A stretch of DNA of 64,000 nt from NCBI RefSeq assembly GCF_900110245.1, contig NZ_FOCZ01000022.1:1-64000 (forward strand), written 5' to 3'. Source of the stretch: Niastella yeongjuensis. GTDB lineage: Bacteria; Bacteroidota; Bacteroidia; Chitinophagales; Chitinophagaceae. The position numbers were made by a program, and so were the translations under genes. The notes under the pieces are model-generated. The model saw nothing but the letters and a program-made list of their open reading frames with translations. It did not search any database and had not been told where the DNA came from. Shown piece by piece: positions 1 to 8,077 of this stretch. Position 1 is the first letter of the stretch, and each line of letters begins with the position of its first letter.

Positions 1-1459
1 CACCGGCAGTCAGTCGTTGACTGTGTTGCCAGGTTTGAGCCTGCCACTGGCAACCCAACAGTTTGCGTTTGCCGATCTGGACCCTTCGATACCCGGTGTT
101 GATGTATTGTACCTGGCTTCGCAACAGGGATCGAGCACGCTTGGCGGCCTGAAGAAATTTTCATTAGTAAACGGTACATGGGTCGCCAATGGCGTAGTAT
201 CAACCGGTACTGTTAGCGCAGACCGCTATCAGGGGTTGACCGTAAAGGTATTGGGCAATACAGTGGCGTTGTTCTGGACCCGGCGTGGGCCCAATGGTAC
301 AGCTGCCCGTGGCGGGCAACTGGTTACACTTACAGACAACAGTGGCTATAATGGCACTTTAACCGGAACACCCACCGTACTGGCAACTGTTGCCAATATC
401 GATGCCATGGCATTCAGAGGGGTGGCCAGGGTCCCATTAGGTTGTGCTGCGGTTAATGGGCTACGGGCGCCCGATGTTTCGGCAACACAGGCCAATATTT
501 TTTGGGATAATCCGGCTACCGGCGGCGGGAATTATGAATATGCCGTTACAACCGATGTAACACCACCGCCTTCAGGAACCGTAACAACCAATACGTTTGC
601 AAACGTAAGCGGACTTATAAATGGCACCACTTATTATGTGTATGTTCGCACCCAATGTAACGCGCTCAGCAACTCTGAATGGAGCGTTACTTCTTTTGTC
701 ACAGGTTGCAAACCGCCTGCGGCACCTCCGGTAAACATTGCAGTTTCAACAAAAGGCCTCGTTGATATCAAATGGAAAAAAGTATTTGGCGCCGATGCCT
801 ATGAATATCTTATTTCAACCAGTGCAATGCCACCCACAACGGGTGATAATAGCACTGATACCGCATTGACGGTTTCATCTCTGAATTCAGTTTCTCAATA
901 TTATTTTCATGTTCGCTCCAAATGTGGTGGCGGCGCGTACTCGGAATGGACAACAAAAGCGTTTTCAACGGATTGTTTTATGCCGGCTATTAGTGTTGCT
1001 GTTTTACCCGGGAATGCCGGCGTTTCCTGGAACAGGATCAACAAAGCGGTTAAATATGAATATGCTTTAACCTTTAATCCGGTAAAGCCAATAAGCGGAA
1101 GTTATACCAGTGATACTGTTTATACCACCAATAAGGTAAAGGACGGCACTGCCTATTATTTTCATGTAAGAAGCGTTTGCATCAATGGTGCGCTATCCGA
1201 ATGGAGTACCATCCCATTTGCTACGCAGGGTATGCAGGTATATCCAAGTCCTGTAATTGAAACCTTGCGGGTGAAGTTAGAAGGCATAGGCAATTCCGGA
1301 GATATAACCATCAGTGATGTTATGGGTAAAATAGTTTATCGAAAACAAGTAAACACCAATTCAATCTCCATTCCCGCCAGTAGCTGGGCGCCAGGTGTTT
1401 ACCTTGTTTGCTATTACAACGGACAACAACGGACCGTTGTGAGAATAATCAAGCAGTAA
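1..1459 (+). CDS. Secreted fibronectin type III protein with T9SS sorting domain (5' partial)
   Basis: The frame is open to the left edge of the window, so the N-terminus and any signal peptide are missing; the first possible start inside (TTG at 17) is not believable as the real one. Counting from there, residues about 142-230, 232-319 and 320-405 are three repeated fibronectin type III-like modules with the recurring pattern Y-Y-x-x-V-R-S/T-x-C and a paired Cys at each module boundary. Residues 405-480 form a type A type IX secretion sorting domain (VYPSP start, DVMGK, GVYLV and a basic end). The protein should be exported and anchored or released by the T9SS. Its upstream catalytic or binding part cannot be seen, so no substrate is assigned. 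Stop at 1457-1459. Confidence 0.85.
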   Translation, partial: TGSQSLTVLPGLSLPLATQQFAFADLDPSIPGVDVLYLASQQGSSTLGGLKKFSLVNGTWVANGVVSTGTVSADRYQGLTVKVLGNTVALFWTRRGPNGTAARGGQLVTLTDNSGYNGTLTGTPTVLATVANIDAMAFRGVARVPLGCAAVNGLRAPDVSATQANIFWDNPATGGGNYEYAVTTDVTPPPSGTVTTNTFANVSGLINGTTYYVYVRTQCNALSNSEWSVTSFVTGCKPPAAPPVNIAVSTKGLVDIKWKKVFGADAYEYLISTSAMPPTTGDNSTDTALTVSSLNSVSQYYFHVRSKCGGGAYSEWTTKAFSTDCFMPAISVAVLPGNAGVSWNRINKAVKYEYALTFNPVKPISGSYTSDTVYTTNKVKDGTAYYFHVRSVCINGALSEWSTIPFATQGMQVYPSPVIETLRVKLEGIGNSGDITISDVMGKIVYRKQVNTNSISIPASSWAPGVYLVCYYNGQQRTVVRIIKQ

Positions 1460-1502
1460 TAGTAGGATAGAAATAAAAATTTATAAATAAACAAAAGGAA
1501 AG

Positions 1503-4115
1503 ATGCGTACCAGCCATGTGTTACAATTAGCGGTGTATATTGTTTTGTTATCCTGCACTTGCCTGCATGCAATCGCAAAAAGTGATGGCATAAATGTAGA
1601 TACGACGAAGAAGCCATTCAAGCCTTACCATGAAATAATAACGGCAAAAGCCGTTTCGCAAAATGGATTGTTTAAAATTCATAAGGTAGAGGAGCGTTAC
1701 TATATTGAAATTCCCGATTCCATTTTGAACCGGGACATATTGATCGTTAACCGGATTAGTAAGGCCGCTGCTTCCAGCAGGGGCTTTGGTGGCGATTGGA
1801 TAGGCGAGCGCGTTATCCGCTTTGTAAAAGAAAGCGGTGCTAAAATACTGGTAAATCAAATGTCTTATGAAATGAAATCGATGGACAGTTCTGAAACTGG
1901 CATGTATCGGGCTGTACAAAATTCAGGATTTTTACCAATTGTAGCTTCCTTTGACATTAAGACGTTTTCTCCCGATTCATCCGGTACTGTAATAGACTGG
2001 ACAGATTACCTGAACAAGGATAACGAGTTGTTGGCTTTTAACCCCATCTTAAAAACAACACTCGGATATGCGTTAGGCGCTTTTCAGGCCGATAAATCTT
2101 ATATAGTGGGTATCCGCTCTCTTCCCATGAATGTTGAGATCAGGACTGTTAAAACCTATTCAACCCAGGATATGATCGGCTATGGTAGTTTCGAAATAAA
2201 TAATTCAATCGTGTTATTGCCGAAGGTGCCTATGAAGCCCCGTTTTGCAGACAAACGCGTGGGATATTTCTCGAGAGGTTATTATGAGTATGACCCTTCG
2301 CGGCCGGTAGACATTAACCGCATGATCACAAGATGGCGGTTAGAACCCAAAGAAGCTGACAAGGAGAAATATAAAAATGGGGAGCTGGTGGAACCCCAAA
2401 AGCCGATTGTCTACTTTATAGATCCTGCCACACCTAAAAAGTGGGTCCCTTATTTGATTCAGGGAGTAAACGACTGGCAGAAAGCGTTTGAACAGGCAGG
2501 TTTTAAGAATGCGATCTATGCACTGGAGGCCCCCGCCAATGACTCAACCTGGAGCATCGATGATGCCCGGCACAGTGCCATCGTTTACAAAGCATCCCGC
2601 ATTCCCAATGCAAGCGGCCCACAGGTAAATGACCCCAGAACAGGCGAGATACTTGAAAGCCATATCAACTGGTACCATAATGTAATGGACCTGTTACACG
2701 ACTGGTATATGGTACAGGCTGGGCCCAACGACCCCCGGGCAAGAAAGATGCAGTTCGACGATGCATTGATGGGCCGTTTGATCCGTTTTGTATGTGCACA
2801 TGAAGTAGGACATACACTGGGCCTGATGCATAATTTTGGCGCCAGTTCAACAGTTCCGGTAGACAGCCTTCGGAGCAAACAGTATGTACAGGTGAATGGT
2901 TTTTGCCCTTCCATTATGGATTATGCCCGTTTCAATTATGTGGCACAGCCAACAGATGGATTTAATCCCGAAGACCTGGTGCCAAAAATTGGTGAATACG
3001 ATAAATGGGCAATTGAATTTGGTTATAAATGGTTTCCTGGTTTCGATTCCCGGGAGCAGGAGTTGCTGTTTACAAACAAGTGGGTAACCAGCCGGATAAA
3101 TAACAAAAAGCAATTGTGGTTTGGGCAGGAAGGTCAACCGCTTACCTATAACTGGGACCCTAAATGCCAAAGTGAAGACATAGGCGACAATGCCATGAAA
3201 GCAGGCTATTGGGGAATACAGAATTTGAAACGGGTTATAACTTCTCTTAAAGACTGGACAAAGGAGCCCGAATATGAATATGAAGCTTTGCAAAAAATGA
3301 ACAAACAGGTGTGGGAACAATACAGACGGTACCTGTTTCATGTTGCTAATAACATTGGTGGAAGGACCTGGGTAGAACAGGAATCGGAACAGGGCGGAGA
3401 AGGGGTACATTTTCCCTCGCGCGACCAGTTAAAGTCTGCGATCCAGTTTTTGCAAAACGAATTGTTTACAACGCCTGGATGGGTTCTGAATAATGAAATT
3501 TATCGCTCATCGGCAGGCGAGGACATCTATAATGTAGCGTCCGGAAATATTTACAAGCTGCTGGGTTTGCAAGGCGAAATACTTACCAAGATCACTTCCT
3601 TCTATGCCTATGGAAATCTGATAGCCCAGGAAACAACCGTGCCGGGAAAAAGCTATTCAATTGATGAATTGCTTACCGATCTTGAAAAAGGCATCTGGCG
3701 TGAATTGAATACAAAGTCTTCCATCGATGTTAACAGACGCGTGTTGCAAAATTTATATACGGAGCGTTTGATCAGACAATTAAGTACCAGGACTGATGAA
3801 GGGAAGCTGAGTTTTTTTGATGGAAAGATCTTTTCGTTTGAACAGACTTTTACCGATGCTGTGGTGGTTGTTAAAGATCATTTAAAAGGCCTGGTCGTAA
3901 AGATCAATGGAGCCCTGCCTGGTTATACAGATAAAATGAGCCGGTTGCATTTGATGGAAATGAGAGACCGGATAAAAAATGCGTTGGTTGATCAGGGAAG
4001 GGGTAATGTAGTTCAGGAAAAAAAAACAGGCAATAAAAATGCGTTTAATCTGTTCGATGAGCAGGAGGAAAAGGCAAATCGGACGAGTGGCCTGAATTCC
4101 TGTTGGCAGGATTAG
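1503..4115 (+). CDS. Zinc-dependent metalloprotease, DUF5117/DUF4953 family
   Basis: 870 aa, close to the usual 800-870 aa of this Bacteroidota family. The N-terminus has a hydrophobic export signal (residues 8-25). A DUF5118-like stretch (about 40-90) and a DUF5117-like region (about 90-280) follow. The metzincin-like catalytic part carries HEVGHTLGLMH at residues 433-443, with three His zinc ligands and Glu434 as general base, and a Met-turn-like SIMDY further on. It is probably a periplasmic or cell-surface endopeptidase; the natural substrate is unknown. It starts 43 bases after the T9SS protein and ends in a strong hairpin at 4133-4178. The family call is firm from the motif; the exact role is inference. 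Confidence 0.88.
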   Translation: MRTSHVLQLAVYIVLLSCTCLHAIAKSDGINVDTTKKPFKPYHEIITAKAVSQNGLFKIHKVEERYYIEIPDSILNRDILIVNRISKAAASSRGFGGDWIGERVIRFVKESGAKILVNQMSYEMKSMDSSETGMYRAVQNSGFLPIVASFDIKTFSPDSSGTVIDWTDYLNKDNELLAFNPILKTTLGYALGAFQADKSYIVGIRSLPMNVEIRTVKTYSTQDMIGYGSFEINNSIVLLPKVPMKPRFADKRVGYFSRGYYEYDPSRPVDINRMITRWRLEPKEADKEKYKNGELVEPQKPIVYFIDPATPKKWVPYLIQGVNDWQKAFEQAGFKNAIYALEAPANDSTWSIDDARHSAIVYKASRIPNASGPQVNDPRTGEILESHINWYHNVMDLLHDWYMVQAGPNDPRARKMQFDDALMGRLIRFVCAHEVGHTLGLMHNFGASSTVPVDSLRSKQYVQVNGFCPSIMDYARFNYVAQPTDGFNPEDLVPKIGEYDKWAIEFGYKWFPGFDSREQELLFTNKWVTSRINNKKQLWFGQEGQPLTYNWDPKCQSEDIGDNAMKAGYWGIQNLKRVITSLKDWTKEPEYEYEALQKMNKQVWEQYRRYLFHVANNIGGRTWVEQESEQGGEGVHFPSRDQLKSAIQFLQNELFTTPGWVLNNEIYRSSAGEDIYNVASGNIYKLLGLQGEILTKITSFYAYGNLIAQETTVPGKSYSIDELLTDLEKGIWRELNTKSSIDVNRRVLQNLYTERLIRQLSTRTDEGKLSFFDGKIFSFEQTFTDAVVVVKDHLKGLVVKINGALPGYTDKMSRLHLMEMRDRIKNALVDQGRGNVVQEKKTGNKNAFNLFDEQEEKANRTSGLNSCWQD

Positions 4116-4132
4116 TATTTATAAATAATAAT

Positions 4133-4178
4133 AAAGCGGGGGATTACGTCACAAGAAGGATGCAGCCCCCGCTTTTTT
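4133..4178. terminator. Bidirectional rho-independent terminator
   Basis: Perfect 10-bp stem, AAAGCGGGGG (4133-4142) against CCCCCGCTTT (4166-4175), followed by a T run on the plus strand. It lies between the convergent metalloprotease gene and the small secreted protein gene, whose stop codon overlaps the T run. Confidence 0.85.
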
Positions 4179-4605
4179 AATGGAATGAACAATTGACTGA
4201 AGTTCTGTGAACAGTTATAACAGTGGCGCCTACGGTAAAACTGGCACCATTTACAGGAAAAGTACCTGTTGAAACATATACAGCTTTTACAGCATCGAAG
4301 GCTTCCTGCATAGTCAGATCGCCATCATCGCCTCCATTGGCAGGATTGGCATCATCTTCCTGAAAACTTATTGCGGCGAGATAATTACCAGCACCAAATG
4401 AAAAGCAGCAACTGCCTTCAATATCCCATTTATCAGGATTATTCAGCTCATTTGTAAATATACTGTTGACATCACCTGTTCCAATAAATTTATTTTCAGC
4501 CCGGTAATAAAAAGTCGTATCAATTGTGGGTTGGTGAGTCATTGGGGTATTAAAAGCAAGCGCAATGATAATGGATGAGAACGCAATAGCAGACGTGGGC
4601 TTCAT
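4177..4605 (-). CDS. Small exported protein, tandem paralog A (unknown function)
   Basis: 142 aa with a hydrophobic N-terminal segment (about residues 5-20) that looks like a signal peptide, although a clear cleavage site is hard to fix. It is closely similar along its whole length to the neighbouring gene at 4695-5111. Shared blocks are TxDTTFYY, ENKFIGTGDVNSI, NNPDKWD, YLAAISF, NPANGG and GDLTMQEA, and the two end in ATVITVHR/STVITIHR. This copy has a CC pair (residues about 72-73) that the other lacks. I do not recognise the family. The gene lies downstream of its paralog in the same direction, with a hairpin between them, so it may have its own promoter or depend on read-through. Confidence 0.7.
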   Translation of the reverse strand: MKPTSAIAFSSIIIALAFNTPMTHQPTIDTTFYYRAENKFIGTGDVNSIFTNELNNPDKWDIEGSCCFSFGAGNYLAAISFQEDDANPANGGDDGDLTMQEAFDAVKAVYVSTGTFPVNGASFTVGATVITVHRTSVNCSFH

Positions 4606-4632
4606 AAATAAAGTTTAATGGTTAATATGAAT

Positions 4633-4663
4633 AGCGAGGTAACCCGGTTTGAGCTACCTCGCT
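4633..4663 (-). terminator. Hairpin between the two small paralogs
   Basis: Perfect 9-bp inverted repeat, AGCGAGGTA (4633-4641) and TACCTCGCT (4655-4663), 31 bases past the stop of the 4695-5111 gene on the minus strand. There is little T run, so it may act as a weak terminator or an mRNA-stabilising hairpin. Confidence 0.5.
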
Positions 4664-4694
4664 ATAACATTAATATTAGCTAATCCCAAAGGTA

Positions 4695-5111
4695 TTAGTT
4701 AGTTGACCTTCTGTGGATAGTAATAACAGTAGAACCTTGCATGAAAGAGCTATTGTTTAAAGGCAATGAACCACTTGATTGGTACAATGCTTTTACTGCA
4801 TCGATAGCTTCCTGCATAGTAAGATCGCCATCGCTGCCACCATTAGCTGGATTAACTTCATCCAGGTTGAAGCTGATTGCTGCGAGATAATCACCGGTTG
4901 TAAATGAAGCAGAACCATCTACATCCCATTTGTCAGGATTATTCAGCGCGCTGGCGTCGATACTGTTAACATCGCCAGTTCCAATGAATTTGTTTTCATC
5001 CTGATAATAGAATGTTGTATCAACTGTAGGCTTGTGAGCTGTTGTGAAAGCGAAAGCAACAACTGCAGTGGCAACAACTGCTAAAGAAGCGATAGCAACT
5101 TTTAATTTCAT
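4695..5111 (-). CDS. Small exported protein, tandem paralog B (unknown function)
   Basis: 138 aa. Start: MKLKVAIASLAVVATAVVAFAFTTA-type leader, a clean signal peptide with a basic n-region and an Ala/Val-rich core. The mature part contains the same blocks as its paralog (FYYQDENKFIGTGDVNSI, NNPDKWD, YLAAISF, NPANGGSDGDLTMQEAIDAVKALYQ) but no Cys. The sequence is acidic and probably a compact secreted or periplasmic domain. Nothing in it points to a catalytic site, and I cannot assign a function. The 5' region carries a block that recurs at 5850-5893, in front of another short reading frame. Confidence 0.72.
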   Translation of the reverse strand: MKLKVAIASLAVVATAVVAFAFTTAHKPTVDTTFYYQDENKFIGTGDVNSIDASALNNPDKWDVDGSASFTTGDYLAAISFNLDEVNPANGGSDGDLTMQEAIDAVKALYQSSGSLPLNNSSFMQGSTVITIHRRSTN

Positions 5112-5132
5112 AAAATAAAATTTAACTGATTA

Positions 5133-5180
5133 ATGATATGCCTACTCTGTTACAGGTTTTCGGCTAGGCCTGTTTTTGCC
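5133..5180. repeat. Leader block, copy 1 (second copy at 5850-5893)
   Basis: About 45 bases (containing GCCTACTCTGTTaCAGG and GTTTTCGGC) lie upstream of the 5111 start on the minus strand. They recur with few changes about 720 bases away. In both places the block sits the same distance (29 and 30 bases) before a minus-strand ATG, so it looks like a duplicated 5' untranslated or promoter region. Confidence 0.7.
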
Positions 5181-5685
5181 AACCCAGGTGGCCACAAGGG
5201 TTAGCGAAGTGCGCACAATATTTTACCTGAGCATTAGTTCAGGAACAATAACTTGATATATATATATGTACGGTGGGTAGTACTTTGGTTGTTAAAAACG
5301 GGTGCTGTTAGCAGGTACATTCCGGGACGGTAAAATGTAAAACTCGTCGTAAGTAGTGTTGCTCGAATCTGTATGCAAGATAGTTGCTGGAATTTATCGC
5401 GTTTGCACCTTTTTTTACCATTTTTTCACTGTTTTAAAAATGTTAGGTGTTGTAATTGCCAAGGGCTTTGTGGTGTGCTTACTGCAGGGTGCCTCAATTA
5501 GACAAAAAAGGCAGCACAGCAAGCCACTGTTAAAACCTTCTATAATAGATCAGGAAAGGCCGTTGGTTATTGATTAATGCTCCTGATGCTTAAGTTCGTA
5601 TCCGTGTGTATCGTTTGTCTTAACTCCATTATCAAATATTCTGTATGCAATTTACGGTCATACATTTCCGCTGTTTGCATTTTTT

Positions 5686-5829
5686 TTATACAAAATCACA
5701 CTGCTGTTTCTTCTGTTTGCATTTTTGTAAAGGCAGATTGTGATCCGAATGCGGATCGTAATGTTGTATAACAGGAATCCCTGAATATAACGGGTAATCA
5801 GCTGCGAGCGCAGCAGGTGCATTGATCAT
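5686..5829 (-). pseudogene. 47-codon ORF behind the duplicated leader (possible gene remnant)
   Basis: The reading frame starts at an ATG placed exactly where the real gene start sits relative to leader copy 1. It encodes 47 residues (MINAPAALAADYPLYSGIPV...), with no similarity to the small exported paralogs beyond the first residues. It ends in Lys/Gln-rich sequence. It is best read as a third member of the small-protein cluster whose coding part was lost, or as a short peptide gene. The rest of 5190-5968 shows no convincing gene, only AT-rich sequence, a GATCCG/CGGATC inverted repeat at 5742-5757 and repeated GTTTGCA-T-run motifs at about 5399, 5673 and 5715. Confidence 0.3.
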
Positions 5830-5849
5830 AAAAATAAGGTTCAATAGTT

Positions 5850-5893
5850 AATGGTATTGCCTACTCTGTTGCAGGTTTTCGGCCAACCCTGTT
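5850..5893. repeat. Leader block, copy 2
   Basis: Near-identical to 5133-5180. Differences are a few substitutions around GCCTACTCTGTTgCAGG. On the minus strand it is preceded by a TAnnTTTG match (5897-5904), giving a plausible promoter for the short frame at 5829. Confidence 0.65.
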
Positions 5894-5904
5894 ATTCAAA
5901 ATTA

Positions 5905-5927
5905 AGCCAACCCTTTTATCTGTTGGC
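5905..5927 (-). terminator. Putative terminator of the AraC-type gene
   Basis: Inverted repeat AGCCAAC (5905-5911) and GTTGGCT (5921-5927), 42 bases beyond the stop of the 5969-6337 gene on the minus strand, followed by a short T-rich tail. Confidence 0.5.
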
Positions 5928-5968
5928 TTTTAACGCGCGCTTAATTTAGGCACGTGAATTCGTCTCGT

Positions 5969-6337
5969 TTACTGAAATAATAATGGAACGTGTTGGTTGC
6001 GCCATTGTCCGGGTGTAATGCCATGTACATCTTTAAACGCCCGAACAAACGAACTTTGTGAACTGTATCCGCACAGGGTAGTGATCTCCTGCATGGTCAT
6101 TTCATCCTGTTGCAACAGGAGGGCGGCTGCTTCTAACCGTTTTTTGATCTCATACTCTTTGATCCTGGCTCCGTATAGTTGACGGAAACCCTGGTGAAGC
6201 AAATTGATGCCGATTTGTGAATGGGTCCTGTGAATGAGTTCTTCGATCGTTTTAATTTCCAGCGGATGTTGATCAATGTAGTCTTTAATGGAATGAATGG
6301 CCTCCAAGAATGTTCTCCTCAAACGTTTCTGGCTCAT
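5969..6337 (-). CDS. AraC-family transcriptional regulator (DNA-binding domain only)
   Basis: 122 aa, so only the C-terminal DNA-binding part of a usual 280-300 aa AraC protein is present. Two helix-turn-helix units are visible: the first around residues 27-60 (IEELIHRTHSQIGINLLHQGFRQLYG), the second around 78-110 (TMQEITTLCGYSSQSSFVRAFKDVHGITPGQW), with the classic Gly-Tyr-x-Ser-x-x-x-F-x-R-x-F signature. No sensor domain precedes it: upstream sequence on that strand has no matching reading frame. Short AraC proteins of this kind are known in Bacteroidota. Targets cannot be inferred; it is alone between two non-coding stretches. Confidence 0.85.
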   Translation of the reverse strand: MSQKRLRRTFLEAIHSIKDYIDQHPLEIKTIEELIHRTHSQIGINLLHQGFRQLYGARIKEYEIKKRLEAAALLLQQDEMTMQEITTLCGYSSQSSFVRAFKDVHGITPGQWRNQHVPLLFQ

Positions 6338-6664
6338 AAGATAATTTTAAGATAAAGGTTTATAATGTTGCATGTTGAACGCTGATGCATCGATCCTGCG
6401 CACTATACCAATAAAATACCAGAGAGTTTATGTTTCCCGGGAACAGATAAAAATGGGCTGAGGAGTTGCTAGAAATCAAATGTAGTTTTTTTTCCGAAAA
6501 AGAGAAAGCTCGATCTTTTAAGAAAATACTAAAAAATATAAAGGAATTTAATGGATATGCCTCACCGGTATAATGACGGAGATCAATAAAATTAGGGAAG
6601 CCCGGATGGAAGTTATTATAATTAATACATTTGTATTGTAAGATATGGAATTTATGTATACAAA

Positions 6665-6688
6665 ATTACAATTGTGTAAAATGTTACA
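6665..6688. promoter_or_regulatory. Putative operator upstream of the first XRE/S24 gene
   Basis: ATTACA (6665-6670) faces TGTAA(A) (6675-6680), followed by another TTACA (6684-6688). The second XRE/S24 gene has the same half-sites (8014-8043). The rest of 6338-6736 is AT-rich with no convincing gene; this cluster of half-sites is its only clear signal. Confidence 0.45.
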
Positions 6689-6736
6689 ATTAATTTGACC
6701 GTCGTCAATAAAATTTACCCCCAGAACCCCATATAA

Positions 6737-7396
6737 ATGGATCATCACATAGGACAAAGACTGAAAGCCTTCCGGGAGCAAACCAACATTAAAATGCCCG
6801 CCATTGCAGCCCTTACCGGTATTGCCAAAGAAACCCTGTATAAATGGGAGAAGGGCACCAAACCCAGCGATATCAATGATTATTTCAGGCTGAAGTCCTA
6901 TCTCGATAAAATGGAGAACAAGCTGGAGGAAGAGCAGCTGGACCTGGAATATCGAAAACCGGCCACTATACGCCTGCCCCTGAACCGCGACCGGGTACCT
7001 ATTCCCCAAACAGATGGCAAGGCTGCTGCCGGCACCATTCTGTTCATGAACAATGAACCGGAGCTGATCGTAGACCGTATCAATGCGCCTTTCCTGGGGC
7101 CGGTGGAAGGTATTGTAGAGGTTTCCGGCGAAAGCATGGCGCCTACCTTTGTCAATGGCTGCCGGGTAGCCATTATCAGGTTGAATAACTACCGTATACT
7201 CGATTGGGGCTGGCATTACTACATCATCGATAAAAACTGGCAGGGGTATGTGCGAAGGGTTTACCCCGGTGAAACAGAAAGTAGCTTATGCCTCGTTGCC
7301 GATAATCCCAACCAGGATAAATTTCCACCCATCCAACGCCAGTGGGACCACATAGAAGCGATCTTCCGCGTGATAGCAGCCATCTGGAAATTGTGA
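6737..7396 (+). CDS. XRE-family regulator with S24/LexA-like C-terminal domain, copy 1
   Basis: 219 aa. Residues 5-57 are an XRE helix-turn-helix (IGQRLKAFREQ, then MPAIAALTGIAKETLYKWEKG). Residues about 105-215 are an S24 peptidase-like fold with the nucleophile motif SGESM (Ser133). The position where LexA has its catalytic Lys is Arg173 (YVRRV), so self-cleavage is doubtful. The paralog at 8078-8740 shares the recognition helix almost exactly and the same Arg. No DNA-damage or prophage genes accompany it. It is probably a repressor, perhaps autoregulatory through the half-sites just upstream. Whether it responds to stress is not shown. Confidence 0.85.
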   Translation: MDHHIGQRLKAFREQTNIKMPAIAALTGIAKETLYKWEKGTKPSDINDYFRLKSYLDKMENKLEEEQLDLEYRKPATIRLPLNRDRVPIPQTDGKAAAGTILFMNNEPELIVDRINAPFLGPVEGIVEVSGESMAPTFVNGCRVAIIRLNNYRILDWGWHYYIIDKNWQGYVRRVYPGETESSLCLVADNPNQDKFPPIQRQWDHIEAIFRVIAAIWKL

Positions 7397-7626
7397 TATA
7401 TATAATAATAATGTAAACTAATTGGGGTGACTGGGTATCGCTTTTGTTAAAATTTGCCCGTAACTCAACTTTTTTTCTTCTCTTTTTAGTACAGCAGTAT
7501 TGCTTGATTGTTTTTATATACGAGGAAAGGAAATCCTTTTTCGAGGTCCTTATGCAACATTGCTCTGAAGAAGTGTTAACCACAGTGCTTCACCTCATAA
7601 TCAGTGTAATTTCGTTTTAATAGAAA

Positions 7627-7655
7627 AACTGGCTCAGGGAAATCCTGGGCCAGTT
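7627..7655 (-). terminator. Terminator of the 68-aa HTH gene
   Basis: 12-bp stem with one G-T pair, AACTGGCTCAGG (7627-7638) and CCTGGGCCAGTT (7644-7655). The T run is on the minus strand side, so it fits the 7757-7963 gene. The rest of 7397-7756 shows no gene. Confidence 0.7.
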
Positions 7656-7756
7656 GTCTCTATCTTACACCTGAATGTGGAATAAATTGTAAAACAAGCC
7701 ATTAAAGCCCTCTAAAGCGGTTTGGTTCAGTGATGAGCCCGTTTTTGTAGGGGTTG

Positions 7757-7963
7757 TTATTTATTTTCTACTTCCAGTATTTCTGCATCGGGGAGTTTGG
7801 TTACTTCTCTAATTACTTGTAAAGCAGCAGCCTTGGTAAGGTTATCGCTGTTCTTTTGTATATACCTGGCAATGGTGAACTCCGTGCAGCCAAGGGCATC
7901 CATAAGACGGCGACGGGTAACTGGATTATTTATTGCCTTTAATGCTTTTTGGCTGAGTTTCAT
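7757..7963 (-). CDS. Small helix-turn-helix protein, copy 1
   Basis: 68 aa, basic N-terminal half. It has a probable DNA-binding helix-turn-helix around residues 16-40 (TRRRLMDALGCTEFTIARYIQ), then a helical tail. A paralog at 26432-26647 matches at about 56 of the first 64 residues. This copy is transcribed divergently from the second XRE/S24 gene, sharing a 114-base intergenic region. I know of no characterised family member. The pairing suggests a small regulator or antirepressor working with the XRE/S24 protein, but that is inference from position only. Confidence 0.7.
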   Translation of the reverse strand: MKLSQKALKAINNPVTRRRLMDALGCTEFTIARYIQKNSDNLTKAAALQVIREVTKLPDAEILEVENK

Positions 7964-8013
7964 TATTTCTTAATTTGGTACAGTAATATTGCTTTATAAA
8001 GATAATGGAAAAT

Positions 8014-8043
8014 ATTACATTTTATATGTTTTGAAAGTGTAAT
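8014..8043. promoter_or_regulatory. Putative operator between the HTH gene and the second XRE/S24 gene
   Basis: Perfect 6-bp inverted repeat, ATTACA (8014-8019) and TGTAAT (8038-8043), with an 18-base AT-rich spacer in the divergent promoter region. It uses the same half-site as upstream of the first XRE/S24 gene, as expected if two regulators with nearly identical recognition helices share an operator. Confidence 0.5.
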
Positions 8044-8077
8044 TTCTTACTTGTTCTCACTTAATTGACTAATATCA

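Noticed and set aside
5356..5771. Two plus-strand frames of 73 and 64 codons
   Set aside because: Composition rich in Cys, Val and Ile with no domain, AT-rich DNA, and overlapping ends; no ribosome-binding site or conserved pattern.
6548..7216. 222-codon minus-strand frame opposite the XRE/S24 gene
   Set aside because: Antisense shadow; the plus strand has the helix-turn-helix and SGESM motifs.
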